Origin: Brugia malayi
Lineage: Eukaryota > Nematoda > Chromadorea > Rhabditida > Onchocercidae
Length of the DNA: 64,000 nucleotides
Direction of reading: 5' to 3'
Assembly: GCF_000002995.4 (NCBI RefSeq)
Contig: NW_025062477.1
Location: forward strand, 4,498,649-4,562,648
The translations under genes were made by a program, and so were the position numbers. Below the pieces are notes generated by a model, which was not told where the DNA came from, ran no database searches, and was given only the letters and a program-made list of their open reading frames with translations. Below are positions 23,101-36,830 of this stretch, piece by piece; the stretch's first letter is position 1; every line of letters begins with the position of its first letter.

Positions 23101-26100
23101 ACAAACAACGGTTTCGGCTGCAAAAGAAATAAATCATTTTTTCGGCTAAGGACGGTAGATGAAAAGTCAATTTGCCCGTCTAGCTGATTATTGCCACTTA
23201 AAAAAAGAAAAAATTTGGACATTCTATTGTCCTTCTTAGTAGCAATTTCTGAGGACAAATTCAAATATCTCAAATTTGGATCAACTTTCAACACAAGGTC
23301 TGCGTTACTTCAATAAATACTGACAGCACTTCATGAGTAGACATGTACGCAGAACACTCTAGATGAATAAATGTGCCTCCCCGTTTTCCGAATATTCCGG
23401 TAATATAAGTCACCAAACTAAACGTCTGATCCAACCAGTAATTAGGTCCAACAATACAATTTTCGAGAAATTTCGAGCAGAGACAGCCTAGCAAAGTTCA
23501 AGTGATCTAACTAGGCTCAAAGAATACAATATGATGAACAATAAGAGAAAAATAAACCCTAACTTTTATTTATTTTCATTACAAATATGGATAAATGTAA
23601 ATAAATCTACATGAAATCCGATCAGTTTGCATAACTGTGTACAATTTTACGACAGGAGTACAATTTATAGCATTCCTAAGTCCAAATCAAGTGAGTGATG
23701 TAATGAATATTTACAGAGAATGAATCAAAATATTACATAAAATAAATTTTTGTCCTCTTTCTATTCCTAACAAGAATCTTCAAGTAAGGAACAACAAAAG
23801 TAAAACTAACCTCGCCAATTTTATGACCGGGTTTTAAGAAAGCAATTGGAGTACTTGGCAATGAAGCTAATGCCAGATGACCACAGTGTTCTCGTATCTT
23901 AGCACTAATGGACGGCATGTAAGGATAAAGCATAACAGCGATTAAGTAAGCCAAGTTTGCTACTATACCAATTACAGTACCTGCTCGTTTCCTAAAAAGA
24001 GTTCTTTGTCAGAATAGGTACATAAATTTCTTATCTGTTTTAGATCAGCTTTCAAACGATTTATTCTGACTTTAAAAACGCCAGTTATTTTATGACCAGT
24101 ATTAAAAAAGTTTTACATCAATTTGTAAACTGTTTAAGTAAACACTGAGTTTGAAACAAAAATATTTCGCCAAATTTTTTGCACTGTGCAAGGATGGATC
24201 GAAATCAGCTCTGTCATGTACAATTATACTATTACCTGTCATTTTCACTTCCTTTTATCAAAACCCATGGTTGTGTTGATTGTATATATAAATTACCATG
24301 TCTTGATATGGAAAGAACTTTCACAATACCATCACGAAGTTTTACCGAACTGAGACATAAATCGAAGTCGCTCAAGTCAGATGAAACTTGTGCTAATAAT
24401 GCTTTGTCCTGTTCTTGGAGGTGCATATCTGGTACCACACCATCGAAGTATTTGGATAAGAAAATTAATGCACGGTTCACAAAATTGCCTAAATTATTCA
24501 GAAGCTCCGTATTCACCTGAAATTTATCCAGATTCATAATTTTTCTTTACTTACAGACTCAAACTATTTCGTGAATTTCTCGGCCGCAAATCATTAAATA
24601 GTTAATTGAAAAATTAATTATACATCAAATACTAATGTAGTAAACATACTAATGTAATAAATAGTTAGGAAAATAATTGCAAAACTGACACCTTTAAGGA
24701 GAAATCATCCCAGGAAAACGATGTATCCTGTGTTTCAGGGCGAATATACAACAAATAAAATCGCCAAATATCGGCATCGATGCCAGTTTCTGCAGCCATA
24801 TCGCCAAAAACTCCTGTACCACGTGATCTAAATGTTGGCGTTTATCAGTATGTGAAAGAGAATTTACAAAGAGTTGCAAATTTAAGAAATCGTAAAATTT
24901 ATAAAGTAACCGGTAAATGATGAGCAAGAAGTAAATGCTTCTAAAATCTTAGTGAGAAAGTGGTTTCCTCGAAATGACAAAAAATGATAGAACATTTTCA
25001 TGAAACTTTCAATTTCCGCTATAAAAATTTTTTCTATACACAAAATAGTTATTTAATTTGCCAATAAACTAGACAGTTATCCAAATACTTTCATCAACAT
25101 ATTATTAACTGGAAAATATCAAATAAGAATGCAAAACCATGCTTGCTAAACTTCATAGATTCATAATTCAGATATTCCGTTGCGCATAGACGATTAACCA
25201 CAGTGTAATTGTCACCAGTACCAATTTGTGTAGCAGGGAACATAACGGCATGGAAGGCAACGTTATCATGAAAAGGAACAAAAAAATAAGCTTAAGGAAG
25301 AAGCAGGAAATTCACGAAATATATACTTATGGAGCAATGAAAACAAGAATAATAGGATGGGATTTCTATATCTCAACTTGAAATAATATCTCATCGCCAG
25401 TACTTTCTTCGCCCTTTACAAAACTCAAACCTTTAAAAAATTATACATATTTAAAAACCTACTTTTCCAACAAAATTGTAGAGATCCACAATGCTTGGGT
25501 TTTTCCACCACTGCGACCAGTCTTCTCCTAAGTATTCCTTCGTAATTGACAAATAACCAATTGGAGCATCAAACCAAACATAAAATACCTGAAACATTGA
25601 TTGCACAAATATAATACAAAAAAAATCGGCGTAACTGAAAAAATTACTACTTTGAAAGAGCTAAATTCAACAAACAAAAAAATTTTAATGATATCAGTGT
25701 ACATTCACGTGCTCTGCTTAGATAATTCCTTCATAGATTTCTTTACCGTCCAATAATAATCATAGATTTCTTTACCTAGCTTCCAAAGCATTCTTGAACC
25801 TGATTGGTTATTGCAGAATAAATTTAACTTCTGTAGAAATAAACAATCATTACGCAGTTAAAATCCACTAATCTGATTTTACCAAATAATAATGGCTGCA
25901 AACCTTATTTGAAAAACTCTCAAGTGGTACGGATACACCCCACTTCAAATCTCGAGTTATACAGCGCTTTTCCAGACCGCCTTTCAGCCAACTTTTCGCA
26001 ATTGAAATAGCATTTGGTGACCATTGGTTTTTCCCCAAATTAAGCTGCTCATTTAAATGTTTTTCCACTTTATCCTGAAAAAAAAAATTTTAATTAACCC

Positions 26101-28044
26101 AACACAAAAGTCATTTAAAACTAGGCTTCCGAAATATAAGTTTTACGATACATTATAGATAATAAATTTTATCTTTAGAAATAGAAGTTATTATATTTGT
26201 GATAAAACAAAATTAAAACATACTGCTAATTTATCTAAGTGAAGGAAGATATGATTTGATGGTTTTACAATAGGCGTTGCCTTGCACAAATGACATCGAG
26301 GATTAATTAATTCTACGGCATTTATTAATTTCCCACAGGCATCACACTGATCTCCTCGTGCATCATCAAAATGACAGTGCGGACATTCACCACATACAAA
26401 ACGATCTGCCAAAAACCTGAAAAAAAATCTCTTCTCAAATAAGCAGTTGAAGCAAAATTCTGAAACTGTCCATAGCTTTCAATAAGACAGTGTGACAAAA
26501 TTTTACAATTACGGAAAACTTCTTCCAAATGAAGAAATTTAATCAGTTTGGCATGCTGTATTGGAAATAAAAGTGCTACAGTCACATGAAGTTTCTTTTT
26601 CAGAATACACCATGGATACACTAAGCGTATGAGGTGGATTGTCTTGGACATTTTTACAGCTATAGCTCATAATTTAAGAAAATATTACACCTGCTACAGC
26701 TATCACAGTGCAACTGATCAACGGTATCGGTCGAAGTGAAACCATTTTTATGAAGTTTCAAGAAAATTTCTTGCGTAAGTCTGAAAATGAACATAAAAAA
26801 GAAAACAATTTAAATAATTTTTAAGGGAAAATGTATCCTTTCGTTTTAAATGGCTGGCTTCATTGTGGAATACTACACCTACTGGAATATTTTAGATTAT
26901 CAAACGGCCAGTTACCTATCCTGTCAAAAGTGAGTTAAACTTCTAGTGAGATCTGACTGTAATAAAACAAACAGAAGATAGAAAAACGATATAAAAAAAG
27001 AAAGAGAAATCAGGGATGTAAAAATTAATAGTAGTGCCATCTGACATTAACTCACCTAATTTAATTACTTATATACTTACTCTGTCTGATGTTGCGTAGT
27101 TGTTCGACCGAAATGGTCAAAATCGATGTTGAACCACTTATAAATTTTTGCATGTATCGCATGATACTTATCACATATTTGGCGGGGTGTTAAACCTTCT
27201 TGTATTGCCTTCGTTTCTGTAGCTGTGCCATATTCATCCGTACCGCAAATAAATAAACGGCGCCAACCTTTCAGGTAACAGTACCTGTATGGAATCAAAT
27301 TTTCCTACTGAATTTCTAAAATTCTATAAGCTGTCCAAAATATCTTTTTAGAAAAAACGAAAAACAAGTAAAGACCCAATTTGCATATTCAATTATGACA
27401 TCTAAACGTAACAAAGATACAATGAAATTTGCTTTCTTTTTCTAATTGTGCAGTGGTAATTGAATGAGGATAGACTAAACAAATTTGCAAAAACTTTTTA
27501 ATAATAAAAATTTGTGATGAAAACCTTGAAAAAACATCAGCACTCAAAACGCATCCAACGATATTACCCAGATGTGGTACATTATTAACGTAAGGTAAAG
27601 CAGATGTTATCAGGATATTCTTTTCTCCTGGTTTCGGCAGTCTGAAAAAAATGATATTTCAACTGGCCATCAATTCGATAAAATGAAAAATTTGCTAAGG
27701 AATTTAAATGAACTTGTTTATTTATTATCTTCATGAAAAGAAAATATTTCTACCACCATGCTTTCGACTCTCAAAAAACATCAAAAACAGCACCACATAG
27801 GTTTTTGTATTCACATTTGGTAGCGTAAGAAATGCTTACAATTAAATCTGTCTTTAAAATTTTAAACAAATTTTAATAAAAATTTAGGATCCTGTTAGAA
27901 TCATATAAACAGATGAATTCAAGAAACAGTAAATTAATTTCGAAATAAGAAAAAAAGAAAAATATAAGATGAAACAAACTTTTTGGACTTATCAACGGAT
28001 TGCACATATTCCGGATTTTTAAACCACGTTTTCTCGAAATCCAT
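20117..28044 (-). CDS. mars-1: Methionyl-tRNA synthetase, cytoplasmic (MetRS)
   Basis: Seventeen exons (minus): 27980-28044, 27525-27641, 27081-27284, 26691-26780, 26224-26416, 25904-26074, 25463-25588, 25143-25267, 24692-24827, 24236-24516, 23811-23991, 22946-23117, 22254-22349, 22052-22165, 21248-21439, 20702-20874 and 20117-20452; total 2772 nt, 923 aa, in phase throughout. It charges tRNA-Met with methionine in the cytosol. Class I signatures: HLGN (HIGH box, residues 45-48), [11 protein letters not shown], zinc-knuckle cysteine pairs at ~150-205 (CDSC, CGECPHC, CDACG, CHLC), [17 protein letters not shown], and KFSKS (361-365) followed by RGTGVFGD. A coiled-coil linker (~620-690) leads to a C-terminal EMAPII-type tRNA-binding domain (~754-923, with DIRVGRI). 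Two introns are non-canonical: intron 7 seems to end in CAT, and intron 8 starts with GC. The start at 28044 gives [14 protein letters not shown]; there is no strong trans-splice acceptor upstream. Confidence 0.95.
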
Positions 28045-29142
28045 TTGAATTAATCAGATGAAATACTTATGCTTCCCACACTTAAAACAATGAAATTTCA
28101 TCTTGAATAAAATTCGTACAAATCGTTTACATCCTAGTATACAGCTATACGCAACAACAAATCATGCTCAGAAGAATTTCTTGCGCCTATCTCATATACT
28201 TTGCAGTCTTAGTGAAGAATTAAGTCTTCCATAAATCTCCAAAAACGCTTGGCAGAATTTCCGAACAACGTGTTTTTTTACTCTTATATGTCGCGTTTTA
28301 TTACTGATCTTTATTCTAATTGGGAGATAATTACGGGCTGTGACACACAACTTATTATTTATAAATTGCATAAGTTCGTGAATTTTATATTGTTAAAGAT
28401 TTTCTAAAGTATTAAGGTAAATTTCGAAACGTTACAGTAACAAAACTGCTTCATCCAAATTTCTTGAAACCGTCAAGATTGCAACATTACAATAGAAATG
28501 ACGCCTGACCTTTGACTTTTGCTCAAGTGACAATGAAAATCTAAAATATCCTAATGACCACCTGAATCATAAATCAACTTATAACACAAGCATAAAAATG
28601 TTAACATATGTTCAGAATCAAAAATTATGGACGTACAAACGGAAAATACAAATGACTTAGCTGCGATTATAGAAAGAAAATGCAACAAACATAAGTAAAA
28701 TGGTATGCTAAAGTAAGTCATTTAGGTATAGAACATCTATTTCGTTACTTGCTTAATGTCAAGCCTGTATCATGTAATTGTATTGACATGAATAACATCT
28801 AACTTATATTACATATATATATATATATACCACAATTGTAACTGAAACAGATCGTTTCTACAATTCCAACAATCATTAATATACACTTGTAGATTTTCCA
28901 TTTTTTTTTTTTATTTCACGTTTCCAATGAGTTATTAACGCTACTTATAAAGTTATTAATGACTGGAAATAAATTCATTTAAGAAGAAACTTTGTCCTTT
29001 TTCTTTCTTTCAAATTATTCCGGCCTTTAATTTATAGTAAATTATAACAAATAATTTGAAGAAAATGTGAGATCAATAATATTTCGAAGATAAAAACTTC
29101 AAAATTGAAAAAATATTAAGTAAAATTGAGTGAAGTGAAAAT
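28045..29142. other. Divergent intergenic region upstream of mars-1
   Basis: It separates minus-strand mars-1 from a plus-strand candidate exon at 29143, so it should hold the mars-1 promoter. There is an (AT)n run at 28809-28830. No recognisable core promoter or RNA gene was found, and reading 28100-28300 on the minus strand gave no convincing extra mars-1 exon. Confidence 0.4.
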
Positions 29143-29215
29143 ATGGAAATATTATTCAAGCAAAGAAAATACTTCATTGTTTGTTTACTTTTTTTCTTTC
29201 AAGTTGGAAATTTAG
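29143..29215 (+). CDS. Candidate first exon with signal peptide
   Basis: ATG at 29143 gives MEILFKQRKYFIVCLLFF then FQVGNL and ends at a strong donor, TTTAG|GTGAGT. The start is basic and followed by a hydrophobic stretch, as in a signal peptide or membrane anchor. The exon leaves phase 1. The next certain plus-strand gene is the phosphatase whose first supported exon is at about 31774, which enters in phase 2, so at least one more exon would be needed to join them. It could instead belong to an unrecognised gene or be spurious. Confidence 0.3.
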
Positions 29216-29457
29216 GTGAGTTTAAAATCTGAACAAAACAATATGCAATCTTGTGCAGAATAATTAATAATCAAAAAATAATTAGCTGATGAAGAGAAGA
29301 TTTCAATTAAAAAATTTTTATCAGTCCTTCTAGCTGGGCATAGCGCCAATTTGCGATCGATTACTGGAAGGTATGGTGTCAACTTGCGATTTGTGTGGCT
29401 CATTATGAAAATTAAAATCCACCGAGCGAAATTTGATGGATGATTTGAGCGGGTGTT

Positions 29458-29685
29458 TTCAATGTAAACCGGATTTAGGGTATTGCTGCTGTAAAACTGG
29501 ATCTAGAATGTTGTTGAATGTGACCGGTTTTAGAATGTTGTTGGATGTAAACCGGATTTGGAGTGTTATTGGAATGTTGTTGAATGCAACCGGATTCAGA
29601 GTGTATTGGATGTAAACCACATTTGGAATATTGTTAGATGTAAACCGGATTTAGAATTTTGTTGAATGTAACCGGATCTACGTGA
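29458..29685 (+). repeat. 28-bp minisatellite
   Basis: About eight imperfect copies of a ~28-bp unit, typified by ATGTAAACCGGATTTAG followed by AATGTTGTTGG. Copies include variants with GACCGGTTTTAG and CAACCGGATTCAG. The open frame crossing it is a by-product of the repeat. Confidence 0.85.
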
Positions 29686-31773
29686 ACTCTTTGGGTATAG
29701 TATAATAGCTTCCAAATTCTAACCATTTTATGTATTCTAATTTATGATTACGAATAATTCCGAAATTGCAAGTCCATATTTGATTAAATCTTTTTCATGC
29801 AAATATAATAAATACTAAATATTACAAAAATACGAAAAATTCCAAATTTTGAACGTTTAGCTTTTTAATAAGAGAAATATTAAATGTTGAATTTAACACT
29901 GAAAGTAACAATTTTTAATTTTATTATTCTTTTTTCTAATAAAACTAATAATTATAATACAATTTAGTTTAACTTAATTTTAGGATGTGAATAAACGGAA
30001 ATGTATTATGTATGATAATATCTCATATAATTACAATTTTTCATATATAATAATGCTTGGAAAAAAATTACAAAACTATAGGCAAGCACTTTTATTCCTT
30101 ATTGTAATTGAAATTTTATATTTAAAAATTAATTGAAAAAAAAACTGTTGATTTTTATCTTTTTTATATTTTCCCTAAATTCTAAATGTGTTAATTATAT
30201 ATCAAATATATATATATGCTACTGAATGCATTATATAAAATGCTTATTCATTTTTAAAAAAAAATGTAAATTTACCTTCTAGTTTATTATTAATATCTCT
30301 ATTAGATTTACTTTTAGTTTATTATTGATACCTCTTTTATGCTATTAGTATTGTATATACTTCAATCAATTTGACCAATTGTTTAAATTCTTTTCATTCT
30401 TCAAATTTCCAACACGAATGTTTGCTTAAACAAGAATTGCACATAACACATTGAATATAAAAAGAGAAAAGTAAACTTTGATGTATTCATAAGCTTTTGT
30501 TTACTTGCAGTTAGTTTACTTGAAATATTGTGCGCATTCACAAAGAAATTTTTGGATAATAATTCTTCAAATACACTAATTTTTGCTATGTCAAAAGAAA
30601 AAGAAACAGAAAAAGATGGCTTTCATTAAGTTTTATAAAATAGTTTCACCTAAACTAATTTTTTTTTTTATCAAATGCAAATAAATTATCACAAATATAT
30701 AATTAGCATTAAATGTACAGATTAATACAAAATTTACAATTTATAATAAAATGTAAAAATTTGTCACAAAATATATAAATTATCATAATGATTTTTTCTT
30801 TGAAAATTATTTTTCCGTTACAAATGTTAATGCAAATTTTTGCGCAATGATAATTTTGTTTTGATGAAAAGATTGAATAAAATAGCAAAAGTGAATGATT
30901 TGAAACCATTGTTTTACTTTTCACAAAGGCTACATCTCGAAATTGAATAATGAAGTTAATTAATTTTTGTTACTGTAATAATTATGATATTTCCTTTTCC
31001 TAAAGCAAAACTATTATTCAAATTTAAATTTGAGTTTTCATCAAAATTTGTATATTTGAAGTAACAAAAATTTCTTCAAATTGAAAACAATGAATCTGTA
31101 TTGTTTATATACAGAGAAAAAAACTTTTTCTAAGATAAGCTATCTTAGAAACATATTTATTTAGGAAAATATATTTTATTTATTTTATACGTATATTTAA
31201 AGTTTTCATTTATTTTTTTTTTTTTTTTCTTGAACCAAAATCAGTCACTCGTTTAGATATACTGTTTTATTTTTTATCAGCAATCTTTAAATGTTGCTTC
31301 TTAGATATATAATTAAATTTAGCTTTTAAATTAACTTTACTTGAACAGGAAAAAAAAATTTTTTAAACCAAATTTATTTATAAATTGATGAATAAAATAA
31401 AAAATTTTAACAAACCACCTTGTTTTAATTTCGATATACTTCTATCTTCCTTTTTTTTACCTTATCAATAATCATCGTTATTTTTGCCATAATTTTTATT
31501 ATTAAAAGAAATACCTCGTCTCTTACCTCAACAATTTTTTTTTTTTTTTTTAAATTTTACAACATTAAGTTCAGAAGTAATATACTACCAAATTATTAAG
31601 CAGTTATTTCTCATTTTTCATATTCAGTACTTTTCGTTGTTTTATCATAAAATTTCTTCTATTTAAAAAAATCAAAATTTGTTAAATATGAAATTTTCAA
31701 AATTTTTCTTAATTAAAAAGAATGAAATAGAAGAAAATTTTTATTTTGAATAAAAATGAAAATTCAATTGAAG
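29686..31773. other. AT-rich DNA, probably intron or 5' flank of the phosphatase gene
   Basis: No exon could be supported. There are many A/T homopolymer runs. It may contain missing 5' exons of the phosphatase gene. Confidence 0.35.
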
Positions 31774-34247
31774 AAGGAAAGGGTCAAGTCGAAAGAAAAG
31801 TGAACTGGATACGAAATTAAGTCCTAAACAACCTAATATTGCTAAATGTCAAGCTAATGCTCGTACAGAAGTAATAATTATTTCTCAGTACTTCTGCCGG
31901 AGTACCTTTGTTACTTATATCTTTTCAAAATATACTGTAAAAAGTAATTAATATTTGAAACGATAATTAATATATGAAAGTAATATTTTCAATTGATTTA
32001 TATCTGCAATGTTATTGCTGTCGAAATGTTACTCTAAATTAATCAGTCAATTTGTAATTAATGAATTTAAAAAATTGAAGAAATCTACTTTAATTAAAAT
32101 AACTATTAGCTAACTAAATGAAATCAAAAATTAAAATATATTAACCAATTTTTTCCAATTATTCTTGAATTTATAATCAAATTTGAGGAAATTTTTTTTT
32201 TTTATTTTAAATTTAGGTAGAACGATGGGTTCGGCGAGCTTTAGACAAAGGAGTTGGAGGATTACGTGAGGAATTTTTAAGTTTGAAACGCTACATACCA
32301 GAAGGTATGACTACTAATGCATTTCAAGGCACTTTTGAAGCCGGAAAATCTCGATACAAGGATGTCCCATGTCAAGATAAATTTCGTGTTGTTCTTCGAT
32401 GGCCTGGTGTTACAGATGATTACATTCATGCAAATTATGTTGCAACACCAATTAATGAAAAGCGTTTCATTTGCACTCAAGTAAAAAACAAAAATCATTC
32501 CTAAGCAAATAATAACAGTTAATAATTTAAAAAAAAAAAAAAAAAAAAACAATTTCGAAAATTTTTATAAATTTTTTTCAAATATTAAATTTGCTAAAAT
32601 GTTGTTTCTACTAATTTTAAATTAATTTAACAAATCAAATCAAATTACTCATTTATTATTATATTAGAATTATTAATAAAATAAACATATAATATTTCAA
32701 GGCCTTATATATATATTTATATATTGCTTATTAATTATATTTTTTCTTTTTTTTTAAAAAAAAAAAAGTTACATTTAGGGACCAATGCCAAATAGTGTGA
32801 TTGATTTTTGGCATATGGTTGTGCAAGAGGAAAGTGATAGTATTGTTATGTTAACAAATACCATTGAAAAAGGCTTAAATAAATGTGAACAATATTGGCC
32901 TAATGATGCTGGCCAGAAAGCATCATTCGGTGATATTACAGTTTCAAATATGGCGGTATCAAATTATAAATTATTGTAATGCAATAGTATTTATGAAAGA
33001 AATTAAATCAAACATTTTAGTTAACGTTTAATTATAATATAAATTACTAAGAAAATTTATAAAATATTATATTATTATAAAATAGTAATATCATCATTGA
33101 AATTGTTTATTTAATTATTTCAATTACATTAATAGAAATAATTGATTATGTAGAAAATTTGCATATTGAAAAAAGTGATACATAATATTATGATGTATTT
33201 TTTTATTATTAATACTATTACTGCCTTTTTTTTTTAATTCTAATATTTTCAAAAAACACATTTTTCTTTTCATTAATCATAATTTTAACATTAAATTTTT
33301 TTTTAAAATATTTTTAATGTTTTATTAAATTTTTTAATAACCGACTTTAAATTTAGAAATAAATTTAATTTTGCTTTTATTTCCATTTATTTCTTTTTTC
33401 TTTTCCTCATCTAAGATTTTATTTCGGAATATTAAATATTATTGATGAATTAATTTAAAATATAATTAATTCAGGTACGAGCATTAGCACCAGATGAAAC
33501 AAACGTACGAGTTTGTCATTTGAAAGTTCAATGGAAGGAAAGTGGTCGAGAAAAGAATCGAGAAATACGTCATTATCAGTGGATTAATTGGCCAGATCGT
33601 GGTGTACCACCGTGTCGACTTACTTCTATGGTATTTAAATTACTAATTAATTTTTTTTTATAATTTGCATAATTTTATCAAAAATGGTTGTACTAGGTTC
33701 TGTTGTCAAATATTCGTGGTACCAAGAAACCAATTGTGGTGCACTGCTCAGCTGGTATCGGTAGGACCGGTGCAATTGTAGCAATTGAATATATTCTGGA
33801 GAAACTTCAACAAGGTATACCATGCGAATCAATGGATAAAATTCTCAAAGAGCTACGAAATCAGCGACCATTTACTATACAAAATGATTTGGTACATATT
33901 ATTAAATAGTTGTAATTATTTAAATTATAGAAAAAATAAAAATTTTTTGTAAAAGTAAATTTATAATTAGAAATTAGTTATTATTGTGTTTTTTCATTCT
34001 CTTTCAGTTTTTTTTTTTCATTGTAATATTGAATTAATTATTTTATTATCAAATTGCAATTATGATTGCGTTGTTTTGGTAGTTAGTAATAGTTGAGATT
34101 TTTATACGAAATTTTCAGCAATATCTCTACGTTCATCGAGTGATGTTATTTTATTTCATTGATAAATATAAAATTTTTGCTGATAATGACGAAGTGATGG
34201 CAAAATATAAGCAATTTGTAGCTGATTATGATAAAATTACAAAATAA
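31774..34247 (+). CDS. Classical protein tyrosine phosphatase (5' end unresolved)
   Basis: Firm exons: 32217-32480, 32779-32955, 33475-33630, 33697-33891 and 34119-34247 (TAA), all joining in phase 0 with GT/AG borders; 306 aa. An upstream exon at ~31774-31870 (reading SELDTKLSPKQPNIAKCQAN, donor GAA|GTAATA) joins in phase but its own 5' border and the true start are uncertain. PTP landmarks in order: NAFQGTFEAGKSRYKDVPC (the KNRY-type loop), DDYIHANYV, FICTQGPMPNSVIDFWHMV, YWP, HYQWINWPDRGVP (WPD loop), VHCSAGIGRTG (P-loop with catalytic Cys and Arg), and RNQRPFTIQNDLQYLYVHR (Q-loop). All catalytic residues are present, so it should remove phosphate from phosphotyrosine. It starts with WVRRALDKGVGGLREEF, a layout seen in the expanded nematode single-domain PTP family, several of which are germline or sperm expressed; that expression is inference here. 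Confidence 0.9.
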
Positions 34248-34339
34248 AAAAGAGACAAAAGAAATTATATATTTCTATTAAATTGTCCATTATATCAGAT
34301 TGTATTCATTGTATATAAATGATCAAATTGAGTTTGAAT

Positions 34340-34345
34340 AATAAA
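34340..34345 (+). terminator. AATAAA polyadenylation signal of the phosphatase gene
   Basis: AATAAA lies 93 nt after the TAA stop at 34245-34247. It is the first such hexamer in the 3' flank that has enough spacing for a UTR. Confidence 0.5.
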
Positions 34346-36830
34346 CGATTTTCAAATCAAATTTCATAAGTATATGTTGTCGTCATTTTAAATGCTTTCA
34401 ACACGTTAACATTGAATTAATAACTTTAGTTTAAAATTTTAAACACATATTGTTCTGTCTTTAAATTTCTAATTTTCGAAGGAGATTTATTAAAACTTAA
34501 TATAATATGAACGTAAAATGAATTCCAAAAAAAAAAAAAAAAAAATTAATAATTGTATAGAAATTAATTCTATAGAAAGATTCAGTTGATTGATCCGTAT
34601 TGAAACCAGAAATAATCATAAATTAAATTATTTATTAATTTATAAATGAGTAACTTGAAAATAATTCAAATACTTGAATAAGCAAATATTATGCTTTTTT
34701 ACTTTTTTTGCAAAAAAAATATTTGTGTTATTATCAATTAAATAGTCAGTAATAAGTAATTACAAAAAATAATAATTGATTACATAAAAATAATAACAAT
34801 AGTAGAAATTTCGTAAATCAGTTATCGATTACTTTATTAAGTGATCGATATTTATCAAGTAAGCAAGGAAAGAAAGAAAACGTTGTAAAATAATAAATAT
34901 TATTGATAATGTATAATAAATATGAAATATAATTACTATACAAAAGTATAAGCAATTATGATTATTGCAAACATTTAAAAATATTCATTAATATAGGAAT
35001 TTTATTTATGATAAACTAATTAATAATGCAAATTTTAATTAACTTAAATTGATAATAAATAAAACTATATTTAAATTATAAGATTGATATATGCCACAAT
35101 CGTATCGATTAAAATTTTATCTTTATCACTGATAATCTACAATATTGACAATCATAATTTGACAAAAATTATATATTAAAGGAATGATTTAATTGAAGAT
35201 TTAGGCAATTTTAAATGTTTCAATGAGTTTGAATGACTCATTTTGAACAATTTCGAGAGTATTCGAAAATTGATGAGTCACACGCATTATTTTTGAGCCA
35301 AAAAAAAAAAAAAAAGACGAATCATCTTATCGTAATATGTAATATAAGTAAAAGTAAGAATTGTCAAAGTACATTGTGTCATCTTCTAGCAAAACGAAAC
35401 TAAAAATCACGCAATTGCTGCAATTGAAAAATTTAACTCTTAAATGGGCTTAATTGAATTGAAATCATCACTTCATGCTCTATTGCTTCAATTTTTTTTT
35501 AAAAAAAAAAAGCACAATTTTCAAATTATAAAATGAGCTTAATTTAAAAAAAGTTAGGAACTAAACTATTTAAATTGAGAAAATGAAAATTTGTTAAATA
35601 TTACGCAAAATTTGCTCAAATTTGCATGCATTTAAGAAAATATTAGAAAAAGTTTTGCATAAATTTTTAATAAAATTAATTTTAATTTGAATTTTTTCAT
35701 TAAAATTTATTAGAAATTCGTAAAAAAAAAAATGAAAGAAAACAATGGAAATTTTATTTAAAACTTGCATATAATAATAGGTGGAAAGAAATTACCCAAT
35801 AAACAACAAAAAAACAATATGAGAGAAAACAAATTATCTAATAAATTGCAATTGTAATGGGTAAGTGAAAAGGTAACATTAAAGTAATCGGTATGGGATA
35901 TACCGGGAATTTAACCTAGAAAAAAATGTATAATTTAGAAGATAATAGTATGCACAAATATTGAGTGATTTGTGATAAGTTTTGATAAGTAATACTTCAA
36001 AGTCGTCTTTTGTTGTTAGCTTTTTCTTAATATGTTAATATGCATATTTAAATACGAAGAAAATTTTTAGTTAAATTTGTTAAATTAGTGAATAATTAAT
36101 TTTTATTTTAATTAGAAAAGAAATTCTATTATAAATGCCATTGTATATTTGCATATTTAAAATTTTTATGTAAATAATAAATTTATCAAATAGAGAAAAA
36201 GAAATTCTATGCCATATAATTGATATGATAAACAATAAGAAAATACTTTGTTTTTTGTTTTTTGTTTCATAATTAATTACATTGAAATGTTTTTTTTTTT
36301 TTATATATATAAAAAAAATTGAATTTTAATTTTTGAATAAAATAAATAGTATATGCTACTCTAATTCCATAAGAATTTCAAAAATAAAAACTTATTTTGT
36401 TTAAAAATTTTACTTTATCAAATGTAAAAAAGATGGTTTAAAAAAAAGTTTCATCAAAATTATTTACAATAAAAATGAAAATCTTTTTTTTTTTTTTTTG
36501 CTGGATCATAATTTTATTTAATTTGAAATATGTGCAAGTTTTATTAGATATTACAATAAATGATATATGCAATTATTGTTTTTCATTTCATTTTTCGTTT
36601 ACTGAAATAAATTATGGAAAAAAAAAAGTATAAATTTACTGTTTCATTGCTTAATTTATAAACAAAAAACTTACCAATTATTACTTAGCTTAATTTTATA
36701 TAAAATATTTAAATTTAAATTACAAAGATTTATTATTTCTTGTTCATTTTCTCTCAGTGTGTAACTAACGGATGTTTGTGAAAAAAAAAAAAAATAAGAA
36801 TAAATAAATAATTTCTCAATTAAAATTAAT

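Noticed and set aside
29433..29615. 60-codon open frame
   Set aside because: It is the translation of the 28-bp minisatellite.
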